NCBI RefSeq assembly: GCF_016918505.1
Contig: NZ_JAFFPZ010000010.1
Location: 1-64,000 of the forward strand
Length of the DNA: 64,000 nt
Direction of reading: 5' to 3'
Source of the DNA: Desulforhopalus vacuolatus
GTDB lineage: Bacteria > Desulfobacterota > Desulfobulbia > Desulfobulbales > Desulfocapsaceae
The translations under genes and the position numbers were made by a program. A model generated the notes under the pieces. The model made no database searches and was not told the DNA's origin. It was given only the letters and a program-made list of their open reading frames with translations. Positions within the stretch are counted from its first letter, which is position 1; each line of letters opens with the position of its first letter. Of this stretch, positions 43,953 through 52,750 are shown in pieces.

Positions 43953-45209
43953 TCAAAGGATCCTTTTGTGCAGCGCCTGCAGCAGGCTGCAGCGGCTGTC
44001 CCTGTGCTGATTAAGCAGCAGGACAAAGGGAACGAGCTCCTCTCCCCGGGTGAAGTATCCAGCGAAGCAGAAGACTCCTGTCTGGGGCATGGTCCCGCTC
44101 TTTACCAGATCCTCACCTTTTCTTTTCATCAGATATGCCCAGGGGCGAAATCTTTTGAGAATGTGGATAAAGGCGGTGCAGGTAAAACGGTTTTCGAGAG
44201 AGAGCCCGGAGCCCTCCTCAAGATGGAAGTGACGCGAAGAGATACCCAGCTTTTTGTGGGCGTATGAGTTGACTATTTTTCGAGAATCCTCCCAGGTGGC
44301 GGGACGGCCGAGTTGGCGATTCCGCTCGAAACTGAGCTGGAGGAAGATCTGGTTGGCAATAAAATTGCTGGAGTATTGGAGCAGGAGGCGAACCATCTCC
44401 TGCAGTGTCTTCTCACTCTTGTATATGATAAGGGGGCCGAGTGTAGAGGGCGTCTCGCGGCGGCAGATACCGTTTTTTACTGTAATGCCATTCCGGGCAA
44501 GCTGGGCGGTAAAGAGTTGCCCCGCGTAGCGCAGGGCAGGCGTCAGATTGTGAGAATTATCGAGCTGCGGGGCCTTCCATGCGATATTGATCCGGTGTAT
44601 GCCGGGGGGAAGATGCAGGCTTTGAGCACGCTGCCGCATAAGAGGCAGAGCAGGAGTCTCTTTCTCCCCGGAGGAGACCTTGCCGCTTTTTGTGACCTTG
44701 ACAGGCAGGGCGTTAAAATTGACGGCAAGGGCTCCGTTGGGAGCATCGTACGAATTCCGAGAGTTTTCAATGCTCACCTGCTGACCCTTGAGATCGTAAC
44801 AACTGTCATCAAGGAAGAGGGTATTGATTGATGTGATGCCGGGGTTTTCTTTGTGCAGCCTGTGGCAGATCTCCAGGACTACTTCCGAGGTCAGGAAAGG
44901 GTCTCCACCGCCCTTGATGTAGAGGTTCCTGTCCTCGTCGAGATAAAGCATGGTTGAAAAGCGGTACTCTGCGCCGAGTCGTTCAAGGGCAACGAGGCTG
45001 GTGAGAATTTTCAGAGTGGAGGCGGGAGTAAATTTTTCATTTGCCCGATAGCTCAGTGAGGTATAACCGGCAACCAGAAAACCGCCGTTCTCCACCATGT
45101 CTGTGGCCAGGTCACGACTCGTGTTCTTCGGTACCACAGCACTGCAGGCAGTAACGGGAAAAAAAAAGAGTGCAGTCAGCAAAACAATGTAAAATTTTGA
45201 CTTGAGCAT
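43953..45209 (-). CDS. dacB: D-alanyl-D-alanine carboxypeptidase/endopeptidase (PBP4 type)
   Basis: Low-molecular-weight class C penicillin-binding protein that trims peptidoglycan in the periplasm. The start at 45209 (MLKSKFYIVLLTALFFFPVT) gives 418 residues with a signal sequence; VTAC at 19-22 could be a lipobox. The active-site motifs are S64-T-L-K67 in TPASTLKILTS, SSN in LQYSSNFIANQIFL, and KSGT in LVKSGTMPQTGV, where KTG is usual. The upstream end of a GGGTACC-family element lies 14 bases before the ATG and abuts the ribosome binding site AGGTG. It is convergent with rfbC. Confidence 0.88.
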   Translation of the reverse strand: MLKSKFYIVLLTALFFFPVTACSAVVPKNTSRDLATDMVENGGFLVAGYTSLSYRANEKFTPASTLKILTSLVALERLGAEYRFSTMLYLDEDRNLYIKGGGDPFLTSEVVLEICHRLHKENPGITSINTLFLDDSCYDLKGQQVSIENSRNSYDAPNGALAVNFNALPVKVTKSGKVSSGEKETPALPLMRQRAQSLHLPPGIHRINIAWKAPQLDNSHNLTPALRYAGQLFTAQLARNGITVKNGICRRETPSTLGPLIIYKSEKTLQEMVRLLLQYSSNFIANQIFLQLSFERNRQLGRPATWEDSRKIVNSYAHKKLGISSRHFHLEEGSGLSLENRFTCTAFIHILKRFRPWAYLMKRKGEDLVKSGTMPQTGVFCFAGYFTRGEELVPFVLLLNQHRDSRCSLLQALHKRIL

Positions 45210-45222
45210 AATTTTCACACCT

Positions 45223-45240
45223 GGGTATCTTGAATAATTG
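45223..45240. repeat. Single end of the GGGTACC family upstream of dacB
   Basis: GGGTATCTTGAATAATTG matches the first 16 bases of the long form, with no second end nearby. It lies directly upstream of the dacB ribosome binding site. Confidence 0.55.
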
Positions 45241-45255
45241 TCTCTCTTCCTGAGT

Positions 45256-45600
45256 ACTAATACCATTCCTATTAAATTATGACCGTACTAAATACCATTT
45301 TCACTTTCTATTGGTGAATTTAAAGGCAGGGGGATGGGAGACAGGAGAAAGGAGACGGGAAACAGGGAAAAGCAAAAGACGGAACAGAGAAAAACTTTTT
45401 GCCAAAGGAAAGCTCTAAACATGCGAATAAAGGCAAAAAATTTTAAAAAAGATTTTAAAATTAAACAGAGAATTGCTGTTGTTCTATTTTTACTCTTTGC
45501 GTTCTTCGCGGTGAAAAAATTGTCTTTTCGCTTTTTGCTTTTCCCTTTCTCCTGTCTCCCGTCTCCTGTCTCCCGTCTCCCTGTCTTTGAACCCGCCTGT
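45256..45600. repeat. Dispersed repeat block with GGGAGACAGG module, second copy
   Basis: Gene-free interval between dacB and the radical SAM gene. It starts AATACCATTCCTATTAAATT and is closely similar to 23732-23910 (GGCAGGGGGATGGGAGACAG, then AAAGCAAAAGACGGAACAG). The right part (45530-45590) is an inverted copy of the same module (TCTCCTGTCTCCCGTCTCC), so the block is a large inverted repeat with arms about 200 bases apart. No gene seen. Confidence 0.75.
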
Positions 45601-48137
45601 CAGAAAGGTGACCAGCTCTCTTTGAGAATACTTATTTTTTGAGTCTCGGAGGGTGTAAGCCCGAAAATAGCTTCAACCGCCTCGGCTGGTTTCACCCCGG
45701 GAACCGCTGGCTCACTTATTACGGAAAGCAGAAGATCATCTCCTTCCACGTCGAATGAAGAAATCTGTGGACGGATATCAACTTCCTGCATTTTCTTTTT
45801 ACGTTCCCGTTTAACAAGAAACTGCGGTGCGGCGAGGAAGGCGGCAACAGCACTGCGTTGTTGTTCTCCTATCGGAGATCCATAAGAAATTCTATAGTTA
45901 ACTCTCATCTTTAGTGGCATTTTTCCGCTGTGCAGTTCAAGTTTCTGGATCTCAAGCCCCGGAGGCAGAGTTGCGTTGAACCTTTCTGCGGCAGCCTTGA
46001 GATCAAGAATCGGCTGTGTCAGGTCCATAATGAAAAACTCGGCAAGACTCTCGGTGCCAACTGGCAGTGCCGGACCAAAAGAGACTTTCGGCGAGGGGTT
46101 GAAGCCCTGACTGAAATGAACCGGAATATCTGCCCGCCGCAGGGTACGGAAGACAAGCTGCAGAATCTCAAGATGACCAAGATAGCAAATTCTCCCGCGA
46201 CGGCTGTAGTGAACTATATATCTGAAGTGCTGATCGGATGGAGATTTCGGCGATTCCAGAACACTGACAGCAGGAGGCATCTCCCCGCTGCGGTTATGAA
46301 CAATGGGGCGGATATCTTTAAAGTTGCAGACACCGCACTGGTTGCAGTCGTTATATCGGCAGTCCGGTGTGTAGGTACCTTCAAGGGCGCGGTGCCATTC
46401 CTCTTTCAGATACTCGGTGGTAACCCCTGAACTCAGATGTGACCATGGTAAAACCTCTTCAAGATCGCGCTCACGCAGGTAGTCGTCGAGGTCCAGCCCG
46501 ATGACCTCACCGGCGTCGAGCCAGTAATCAAGATTAAAATACTCCGTCCAGGCGTCGAGTCGGGCTCCCTTCTTCCACGCCTCCACGAGCAGGGGTGCAA
46601 GGCGGCGGTCACCGCGGGAGAAAACTCCTTCGAGCCAGCTTACCTTTGGTTTATGGTACTTCAGGTTACTGCCTTTCCTCGGCATACTGTCCTGGAGCAG
46701 GTGGATACGCTGGAAACTCTCTTCTATACCAATTTGGCGCTGCCACTGAAACGGGGTGTGTGGTTTGGGGACGAAGGTGCCGACGCTGACGTTTACCTGA
46801 GGCAGCGGTCCTCTCTTTTTCCCCTGAACGGCGAGGGCATGACCCTCTCTGCCAGCCTGCAGCACTTTGCGCACCAGAGTCGCCATGGCGACGATATCCT
46901 CATTCGTTTCAGTAGGGAGACCGATCATAAAATAACATTTGATCAGCATCCAGCCGAGACGGAAGGCGTCATTGCAGGTGGCGAGCAGGTCTTCTTCGGT
47001 GATGCCCTTATTGATGACCTGACGCAGACGTTCAGAACCCGCTTCGGGGGCAAGGGTAAAGCCCGTTTTTCGTACCCTTTTGATCTGCTCCATCACTGAG
47101 GGGGTGAGGGTCCCGACCCGCATGGAGGGCATGGCGATACTGATGTATTTACGTACAAAAGAGTCCATCAGCGGTGCCAGAGTCTGATCAAGGCAGGAAT
47201 AGTCTCCCGTGGAGAGAGAGAGCAGCGCCAGCTCCTCAAAGCCGGAGTTGCCAAGTCCCTTCTTTGCCAGTTCAATCACTTTTTCAGGTGTACGTTCACG
47301 TACGGGACGATAGGTCATCCCGGCCTGACAGAAGCGGCATCCCCGGGTGCATCCCCGCGCCACCTCAATGACGAAACGGTCATGGACGGTTTTTGCGTTT
47401 GGCACAAGGGGGTGAGTGAGAAAGTCAGTGTTGTTCAGGTCCGGCAGAATACGACGCGGGACTGTGGCCCTGGAAAGATCTCCATCGATACGTTCAATAC
47501 TCTCAATGCGGTTTCCTTTCATCCGTGGCCGGAAATGGGAGGGGATATACATGCCCTCCACGCTTTCCAGTAACCGCAGTTTTTCAGTACGACTGCAGTC
47601 GCGATTGCCCCGCAATACCTCTGCTATGTCAACTATGGCATCTTCACCATCACCCAGGAGCACGGCATCAAAAAAATCGGCTACGGGCTCGGGGTTGAGG
47701 GAGCAGGCTCCGCCGGCAATGAGCAGTGGATCGCTGTCACTGCGATCTTTGCTGTAAAAAGGGATATTCGCAAGATCAAGCAGGGTGAGAATGTTGCTGT
47801 AACAGAGTTCGTAAGCCAGAGTAATACCGATGACGTCAAACTCGGCGAGCGGATGTTCTCCTTCGAGGGTCGTGAGAGGAAGCCCTTTCTCCCGCAGGAG
47901 CTTTTCCATATCCGGCGCGGGTGCATAACAGCGTTCTGCGAGGACGCCGTCGCGCTGATTGAGAATATGATAGAGGATCTGCAGTCCCTGATGGGACATG
48001 CCGATTTCATAAAGATCGGGAAAAGCAAGAGCGATGCGGACATCGGCACTCTCCCATGGACGGAGAACAGAGTTGAATTCCTGGCCGAGATAACGACCGG
48101 GGCGGGAAACTGAAGAGAAAATATTTGTATTTGGCAT
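45600..48137 (-). CDS. TIGR03960-type radical SAM protein fused to DUF2344
   Basis: A radical SAM enzyme of 845 residues with the start at 48137 (MPNTNIFSSVSRPGRYLGQE). The N-terminal part resembles a B12-binding-like region (VRIALAFPDLYEIGMSHQGL). The cluster motif CTRGCRFC lies near residue 264, followed by AGMTYRPVRERTPEKV. From about 640 on, the DUF2344/TIGR03936 domain follows, with YIVHYSRRGRICYLGHLEIL and VHFSQGFNPSPKVSFGPALP. Related proteins are often encoded next to rng and rplU; those are not here. The substrate is unknown. Confidence 0.85.
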   Translation of the reverse strand: MPNTNIFSSVSRPGRYLGQEFNSVLRPWESADVRIALAFPDLYEIGMSHQGLQILYHILNQRDGVLAERCYAPAPDMEKLLREKGLPLTTLEGEHPLAEFDVIGITLAYELCYSNILTLLDLANIPFYSKDRSDSDPLLIAGGACSLNPEPVADFFDAVLLGDGEDAIVDIAEVLRGNRDCSRTEKLRLLESVEGMYIPSHFRPRMKGNRIESIERIDGDLSRATVPRRILPDLNNTDFLTHPLVPNAKTVHDRFVIEVARGCTRGCRFCQAGMTYRPVRERTPEKVIELAKKGLGNSGFEELALLSLSTGDYSCLDQTLAPLMDSFVRKYISIAMPSMRVGTLTPSVMEQIKRVRKTGFTLAPEAGSERLRQVINKGITEEDLLATCNDAFRLGWMLIKCYFMIGLPTETNEDIVAMATLVRKVLQAGREGHALAVQGKKRGPLPQVNVSVGTFVPKPHTPFQWQRQIGIEESFQRIHLLQDSMPRKGSNLKYHKPKVSWLEGVFSRGDRRLAPLLVEAWKKGARLDAWTEYFNLDYWLDAGEVIGLDLDDYLRERDLEEVLPWSHLSSGVTTEYLKEEWHRALEGTYTPDCRYNDCNQCGVCNFKDIRPIVHNRSGEMPPAVSVLESPKSPSDQHFRYIVHYSRRGRICYLGHLEILQLVFRTLRRADIPVHFSQGFNPSPKVSFGPALPVGTESLAEFFIMDLTQPILDLKAAAERFNATLPPGLEIQKLELHSGKMPLKMRVNYRISYGSPIGEQQRSAVAAFLAAPQFLVKRERKKKMQEVDIRPQISSFDVEGDDLLLSVISEPAVPGVKPAEAVEAIFGLTPSETQKISILKESWSPF

Positions 48138-48237
48138 AAAAAATAGAAGATTATGTATAGGTTTACGGCAACTCTTCAAAAGAGCCTGTTCCAGTGGAAT
48201 CGGCAATGAAGAGGGGCAGAGAAATACTTGAATGTGG

Positions 48238-48265
48238 TTGACTTTTCAAGTAATTGTGTTGTATT
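48238..48265 (+). promoter_or_regulatory. Promoter for the AMIN-domain gene
   Basis: TTGACT (48238-48243), 16 bases, TGTATT (48260-48265), about 50 bases upstream of the ATG. Plausible but unverified. Confidence 0.4.
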
Positions 48266-48317
48266 CAAATGTATTTGACGAAAAATATTTTAATAAGATT
48301 TTCCTAAAGGTTCTCCC

Positions 48318-49184
48318 ATGAAAAAGATTCTGTTTTCAGCGGTTCTGGCGCTCTCCTGTGGACTTCTTTCACTGCTGGGTGGGGTCGCAATGGCTGCAAA
48401 TTACAGTATTGCCCCGGTTCAGTTCACAAGGCAGGCGGAAAATATTGAAGTCCTCTCCTTCGAAACAGGGCCCGGGGCGACATATAATATTTTTGCACTC
48501 AAAGGTGCCAACCCGCGGGTGGTCATTGATTTTACCGGAGGAAAATATACCGGGCAGAACGGGAGAACTCTGGAAAACTCGACACTTGTGCGCCAGATAC
48601 GTGTTGCATGGCATAGGTCTCCTGAGAAAACACGGGTGGTTCTTGATCTCATGCCGGACTCTCAAGTAAGTTTTACCGACAGTTTGCAGGGCGGAGTGCT
48701 GAAGATCGTCCTGGTGAGCGGGCACGGTACTGCTGTTCCTGCTGTGACACAAGAAGCAGGAGTTGCTGCATCGACAGCGTCCCCTCAAAAAATTGCAGCG
48801 AGGACCATCAACAAAAAGCCGAGTGCAAAAGCTGGTGGCGGAGAGTTGCGTAAAATCACTTTCACTGGAAACAGAAATGAAGGTGAGCGTATCGATTTCA
48901 CTCTGAACGGATTTTATCCTCCTGTTATCACTGTCGGAGAGGGAATAACCCCGCAAATTTTCTGTGAGTTCAAGGATACCATCCCTGCTGACGATGTGAC
49001 AGATGTCGTTCCCTCAAGTGACGGACTGGTTCAGAAGATACAGATCAAGAAGGAGAAGGGTGGTGTACAGGTTTCTCTTGATCTGGTGAAAAACAAGAAT
49101 TTCAGTCTGCATCAATATTTCTATCGCGACAACAGCACTTTTACCCTCGTTATCAAGGAACGTGTAGCGGGGGAGAAGAACTGA
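48318..49184 (+). CDS. Exported AMIN-domain protein
   Basis: A 288-residue protein with a signal peptide (MKKILFSAVLALSCGLLSLL). An AMIN domain (about 28-140: NPRVVIDFTGGKYTGQ, then TRVVLDLMPDSQVSF) is of the type that targets proteins to peptidoglycan or pilus secretins. An Ala/Lys-rich linker (about 145-172) leads to a second AMIN-like region (about 175-285). There is no amidase or secretin domain. It probably localises a periplasmic complex; the partner is unknown. It stands alone with its own terminator. Confidence 0.8.
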   Translation: MKKILFSAVLALSCGLLSLLGGVAMAANYSIAPVQFTRQAENIEVLSFETGPGATYNIFALKGANPRVVIDFTGGKYTGQNGRTLENSTLVRQIRVAWHRSPEKTRVVLDLMPDSQVSFTDSLQGGVLKIVLVSGHGTAVPAVTQEAGVAASTASPQKIAARTINKKPSAKAGGGELRKITFTGNRNEGERIDFTLNGFYPPVITVGEGITPQIFCEFKDTIPADDVTDVVPSSDGLVQKIQIKKEKGGVQVSLDLVKNKNFSLHQYFYRDNSTFTLVIKERVAGEKN

Positions 49185-49227
49185 GCAGAGATCTCTACTG
49201 CCTCCTCTCTTTCCTGATATCGTTTAT

Positions 49228-49265
49228 AAAGGGGTTGTCCTGAAAAAGGCAACCTCTTTTTTTTG
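49228..49265 (+). terminator. Terminator of the AMIN-domain gene
   Basis: AAAGGGGTTGTCC / GGCAACCTCTTT (with G-U pairs) followed by a run of eight Ts. Confidence 0.75.
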
Positions 49266-49269
49266 TATT

Positions 49270-50166
49270 TCACGGTCGATATTGCCGAAAATACCTTACA
49301 GGCTGGGGAAGAGAGTACGATTCCTCTCCGCGCCGGGTTTCAATGCGGGAAAGATTTAACCCGATATGACTGTTCCAGGGGAGGCCGGTGATGGTAACAG
49401 CACCGGGCTGGAGGCACTGAACCGTCTCCTCGTCCGGATTTTCGGGAGCTGGCGTTTTCATGTCACTGTAGCTGACGGTGGCCAGTTCATTGTTCTCAAG
49501 GTCTGTAATGACGCGTTCTATAAGCTGCTGCCGCTCCGGATTGATAAGCAGGTGATCTCGCGGCCCCTCTGAAGAGTTTGTCTTTACTGTAATCCAGACC
49601 CCGCGATTCTCTTTATCTTTACGAATATCAACAATACGGTGTGCTCGGTGTGCTTCAGAACTGACCCGTCCCGTCAACCAGTTGCCCCACTGACTTTGTA
49701 TCAGGAAAAAGGGGAGCTTATTGTTCAATACAAAAGATTCCATTCCCCCTTCAATATATTGTTTTGTCATGGTGTTCAGCACCTGATAATGACGGCGGTT
49801 TCCAGCTGTACCCCATACCATCTGGCCCAGAGGGCTGGTGACAATAAACTTGTAGTTTCCCGGCAGAGAAAACTGGAGAAAACCCTGTAATCTGCGCTTT
49901 TCAAGAGGAGATTCGTAGTCCACCTGCAGATCAGCAACGAGAGTCTTCGGGCAGAGTGCATCGCGGGCAGCCATGGCATCAAGAACGGCGGCAAATTGCG
50001 GAGCATCCTCCCCGGGGACCAGAGTTCCGCTCCATTGACCTTCTCTGGCACAGCCTCCAAGCAGGAGGGTAACAACAATACCGAGAACAGCGGCGCAGCG
50101 GAAGGTTCGGTGTTTATTTGAGGTCGTTGATTTTTGCACGGAGCCTCTCTTTTTCTTTATTGTCAT
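49270..50166 (-). CDS. LolB/DUF4292-like outer-membrane lipoprotein
   Basis: A 298-residue lipoprotein: basic N-terminus, hydrophobic run, and lipobox LLGGC with the cysteine at 39. The body (LQGFLQFSLPGNYKFIVTSP, then GQMVWGTAGNRRHYQV) resembles the lipoprotein-carrier fold of LolB and DUF4292. It may take part in lipoprotein or glycolipid transfer to the outer membrane; this is inference. The start at 50166 lies 53 bases inside the 3' end of the TPR gene; a start further upstream would add residues without family resemblance. Confidence 0.7.
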   Translation of the reverse strand: MTIKKKRGSVQKSTTSNKHRTFRCAAVLGIVVTLLLGGCAREGQWSGTLVPGEDAPQFAAVLDAMAARDALCPKTLVADLQVDYESPLEKRRLQGFLQFSLPGNYKFIVTSPLGQMVWGTAGNRRHYQVLNTMTKQYIEGGMESFVLNNKLPFFLIQSQWGNWLTGRVSSEAHRAHRIVDIRKDKENRGVWITVKTNSSEGPRDHLLINPERQQLIERVITDLENNELATVSYSDMKTPAPENPDEETVQCLQPGAVTITGLPWNSHIGLNLSRIETRRGEESYSLPQPVRYFRQYRP

Positions 50167-51961
50167 TACAGGCTTTCCAGGCGTTCCTGTAATATTTACG
50201 GGCATCCCGGGGACGTTGAAGAGCGTTGTATACATCGCCGAGGTGCTCCATGATCAGCCAGTTATCGGGAGTAATATGCAATGCCCTGCTCAGGAAGTCT
50301 GCTGCCTTGCGAAGTTTTCCCTGTTTATAAAGTACCCAGCCGAGACTATCGAGAATAAAACCATTTTTGGGCTTGAGTTCATTGGCACGGGTGACATATT
50401 CAAACGCCTTGTCGAGCTTTATCCCCTGATCTGCCCAGCTGTAACCCACGAAGTTGAGAGCTTCGGCGTTATCAGGGTCCAGCTCAAGAATCTTTTCCAT
50501 GGAACTGATGGCCTGAGCTTCGATCCCCTGCTGTTTATAGAGAAGCCCTGTTTCGTAAAGCAGCCGTACGCTGTCCGGGTAAAGTTTACGACCCTCTTCA
50601 AGATACTCTTTCGCCTCGCGCATTTTTCCCTGGGACTGTAACAGGGAAGAGATAAGAGTGTAGAAAAGGGGAGAACTGTGTTCGTGATCGGCGATGTACT
50701 CTTTCAGGTTCCTGGCCGCTTTGTTGAACTCCTTCAGCTCTTCGTAGATTCGTGTCTGCAGATAGACACTCTCTTCGAAATTTTCGCTGTCACTTCCGAC
50801 CTTTTTCAGGGTGGCAAGGGCCTCTTCTTTTTTCTTTTCCTGATATTGGAGCAGTCCAAGGAACCACGCTGCATCATTATGTCTCGGGGTTTCAAGCAGG
50901 GATTCCAGCAGTTTTTCTGCCTCCTCATTGCGTTTCTGTTTAAGATAGAGGCTGGCGCGGAAGTAGTCGATGGCGGAGGTGTTGTTGCTGAAGCGGCGCA
51001 GGCGGTCCAGCTCCTGTTCTGCATCGGCATATTTCTGCTGGTCAATGTAAAGCCGGGCGAGATTGATGCCTGCTCTTTCATCCTGTGAATCATGCTTGAG
51101 CATCTGTTTGAACACTGCTTCAGCTTTGTCATCTTTCGAACTGATACGGTACAGGGAGGCAAGTTCAAAAGCGATGGTGTTGGACCATTTCTGTTTGAGA
51201 ATGATATCGTATTGTTTTGCTGCGTCAGTAAAACGTTTCTGCTCAACAAGGATTCTGGCCAGAGTAATGCGCGGGGCAATGGCGTCTCTCTTTTTTTTAA
51301 CAAAGCTCTGGAGCAGTAACTCCGCCCTGTTCAGTTCACCGAGCCTTGCATAAAGGACAGCAAGGTTGCTGGTGATCTGTTCGTCGTCCGGGTCAATATG
51401 AAGAACTCTACGGAAATTCTCGGCGGCTTTCTCCGGATCGTTCTGCTCCAAGGCAACGGTACCCTGCAACTCCAGCCAGTCCCTGTTATCCGGGGCCTTT
51501 TCGAGCCTGCTGGTGAGCCATTTGTCCGCATCGTCATAGCGTTCCATCTCTATCATCAGCAGTGGCAGCTTCCTTTCAATGTAGTGGGTCTGCGGGGCGC
51601 AGATCAGAGATTTCTGGTAAAACTCCAGTGCTTCTTCGTAGCGGTGATCATATTCGGCCTGGGATCCCCAGAGAAAATAGAACCAGGAGCAGTTGAGATC
51701 AAGAGAATCTTCTGTCGCAGCCTCCCGGGAAAACTCCTCTTCGAAGGATTCTGTGGCGGGATGACGCATGGAACTTTCGGGAACACTGTGCCCGGCACGA
51801 CGGGTGTCTTCAAGAACTTTCTCTACCACCGGAGCCTGGGAGGAAATTATCCTGTCGTTGTGAAACATGGTGGTGCAACCCTGTGACAGCAGCAGGCCGA
51901 CCGCAAGAATCGTGACGCTGAGACGTGCCGCAACGGGGAGAAATGTGACTCTCGAAGTCAT
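50114..51961 (-). CDS. TPR-repeat lipoprotein
   Basis: A 615-residue protein built of about 14 tetratricopeptide repeats after an N-terminal export signal with SQGC at 26-29, probably a lipoprotein though the lipobox is imperfect. Repeat examples are AAENFRRVLHIDPDDEQITS, AEAVFKQMLKHDSQDERAGI and ISSMEKILELDPDNAEALNF. A protein-protein scaffold at the inner face of the outer membrane is likely. Its ATG overlaps the tmk stop as ATGA, and its 3' end overlaps the LolB-like gene, giving a coupled trio. Confidence 0.82.
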   Translation of the reverse strand: MTSRVTFLPVAARLSVTILAVGLLLSQGCTTMFHNDRIISSQAPVVEKVLEDTRRAGHSVPESSMRHPATESFEEEFSREAATEDSLDLNCSWFYFLWGSQAEYDHRYEEALEFYQKSLICAPQTHYIERKLPLLMIEMERYDDADKWLTSRLEKAPDNRDWLELQGTVALEQNDPEKAAENFRRVLHIDPDDEQITSNLAVLYARLGELNRAELLLQSFVKKKRDAIAPRITLARILVEQKRFTDAAKQYDIILKQKWSNTIAFELASLYRISSKDDKAEAVFKQMLKHDSQDERAGINLARLYIDQQKYADAEQELDRLRRFSNNTSAIDYFRASLYLKQKRNEEAEKLLESLLETPRHNDAAWFLGLLQYQEKKKEEALATLKKVGSDSENFEESVYLQTRIYEELKEFNKAARNLKEYIADHEHSSPLFYTLISSLLQSQGKMREAKEYLEEGRKLYPDSVRLLYETGLLYKQQGIEAQAISSMEKILELDPDNAEALNFVGYSWADQGIKLDKAFEYVTRANELKPKNGFILDSLGWVLYKQGKLRKAADFLSRALHITPDNWLIMEHLGDVYNALQRPRDARKYYRNAWKACNDNKEKERLRAKINDLK

Positions 51962-52587
51962 CGGGGTGCTTTTATATCGTTGAGCAGCGGCATGAGATTC
52001 TTTTGCAGTCTCTGCTGGATATTTTCCATTTCACCGGAGCTGTCAATTCGTCTGATCCACGGAAAAGAGAGAGAATGGAATATTGCGTCCACCTTTTCGA
52101 GGCTCTCACGGGTTTCAAAGTCGTTGGGCTTTTCTCCGCGATCGGTGGTGATACGCCGGAGACAGGTGGCCAGGGGGGCATGCAGAATAAAGGCGATATC
52201 CGGGGCCGGTGCAAACTCATTTTCTTTCAGCAAAAACTCTGTTGAGAAGCCATGGAGACTCTGATAGGCAACGGTGGAGAGAAAGTAGCGATCGCACAGG
52301 ACAAGTGTTCCTTCGGCAAGGGCCGGTTGAATGCAGTTTTCAAGATGATCTCTGCGGTCCTGCAGGAACATCTCAAGTTCTTTTTCAGGTGACAGTTCTT
52401 TGCGGGAATAAAAGTGTTCCCGCAGGGCCCGGCCATGTTGACCGTCACTGGGTTCCCGGGTCATCAAAACAGGATACCCGGAGTTCTCAAGCCATTGTGC
52501 GAGCAGGCGTAACTGACTGCTTTTGCCTGTACCGTCGGCACCTTCAAAGACGATAAAAAGACCTCTGTTGCTGGGGGTGTTTTGCAT
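51958..52587 (-). CDS. tmk: Thymidylate kinase
   Basis: Phosphorylates dTMP to dTDP. 209 residues. The P-loop is FEGADGTGKSSQLRLLAQWL near 14-33, and the DR(Y/H) motif is LCDRYFLSTVAYQS near 98. The lid region (RITTDRGEKPNDFETRES near 150) is of the family type. It lies 31 bases after the proposed CPLC small gene and overlaps the downstream TPR gene by 4 bases. Confidence 0.94.
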   Translation of the reverse strand: MQNTPSNRGLFIVFEGADGTGKSSQLRLLAQWLENSGYPVLMTREPSDGQHGRALREHFYSRKELSPEKELEMFLQDRRDHLENCIQPALAEGTLVLCDRYFLSTVAYQSLHGFSTEFLLKENEFAPAPDIAFILHAPLATCLRRITTDRGEKPNDFETRESLEKVDAIFHSLSFPWIRRIDSSGEMENIQQRLQKNLMPLLNDIKAPR

Positions 52588-52618
52588 AAGTGTAGGGGGG
52601 ACAGCGTGTTTTTGTCTT

Positions 52619-52750
52619 TTAGACAGGGTTATGTTTCAACGTGGCAATATAGCGTAAAAGTTTCGCAATATCGATGTTTTTCATCAAACGAAAATCTTTG
52701 AGGGTACCCATGTCATGAAGCAGACGGCAAAGAGGACATCCGTGAATCAC
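52619..52750 (-). CDS. Small CPLC protein coupled to yraN
   Basis: A 43-residue ORF reading M(GTG)-IHGCPLCRLLHDMGTLKDF, then RLMKNIDIAKLLRYIATLKH and NPV. Its GTG start overlaps the yraN stop as GTGA, the coupling signal used elsewhere in this cluster. It has one CPLC motif at about residues 5-8 and an amphipathic helix. There is no good ribosome binding site, so translation would depend on yraN. It fills most of the otherwise empty gap to tmk. I do not recognise a family; it might bind a metal as a dimer. Confidence 0.5.
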   Translation of the reverse strand: MIHGCPLCRLLHDMGTLKDFRLMKNIDIAKLLRYIATLKHNPV

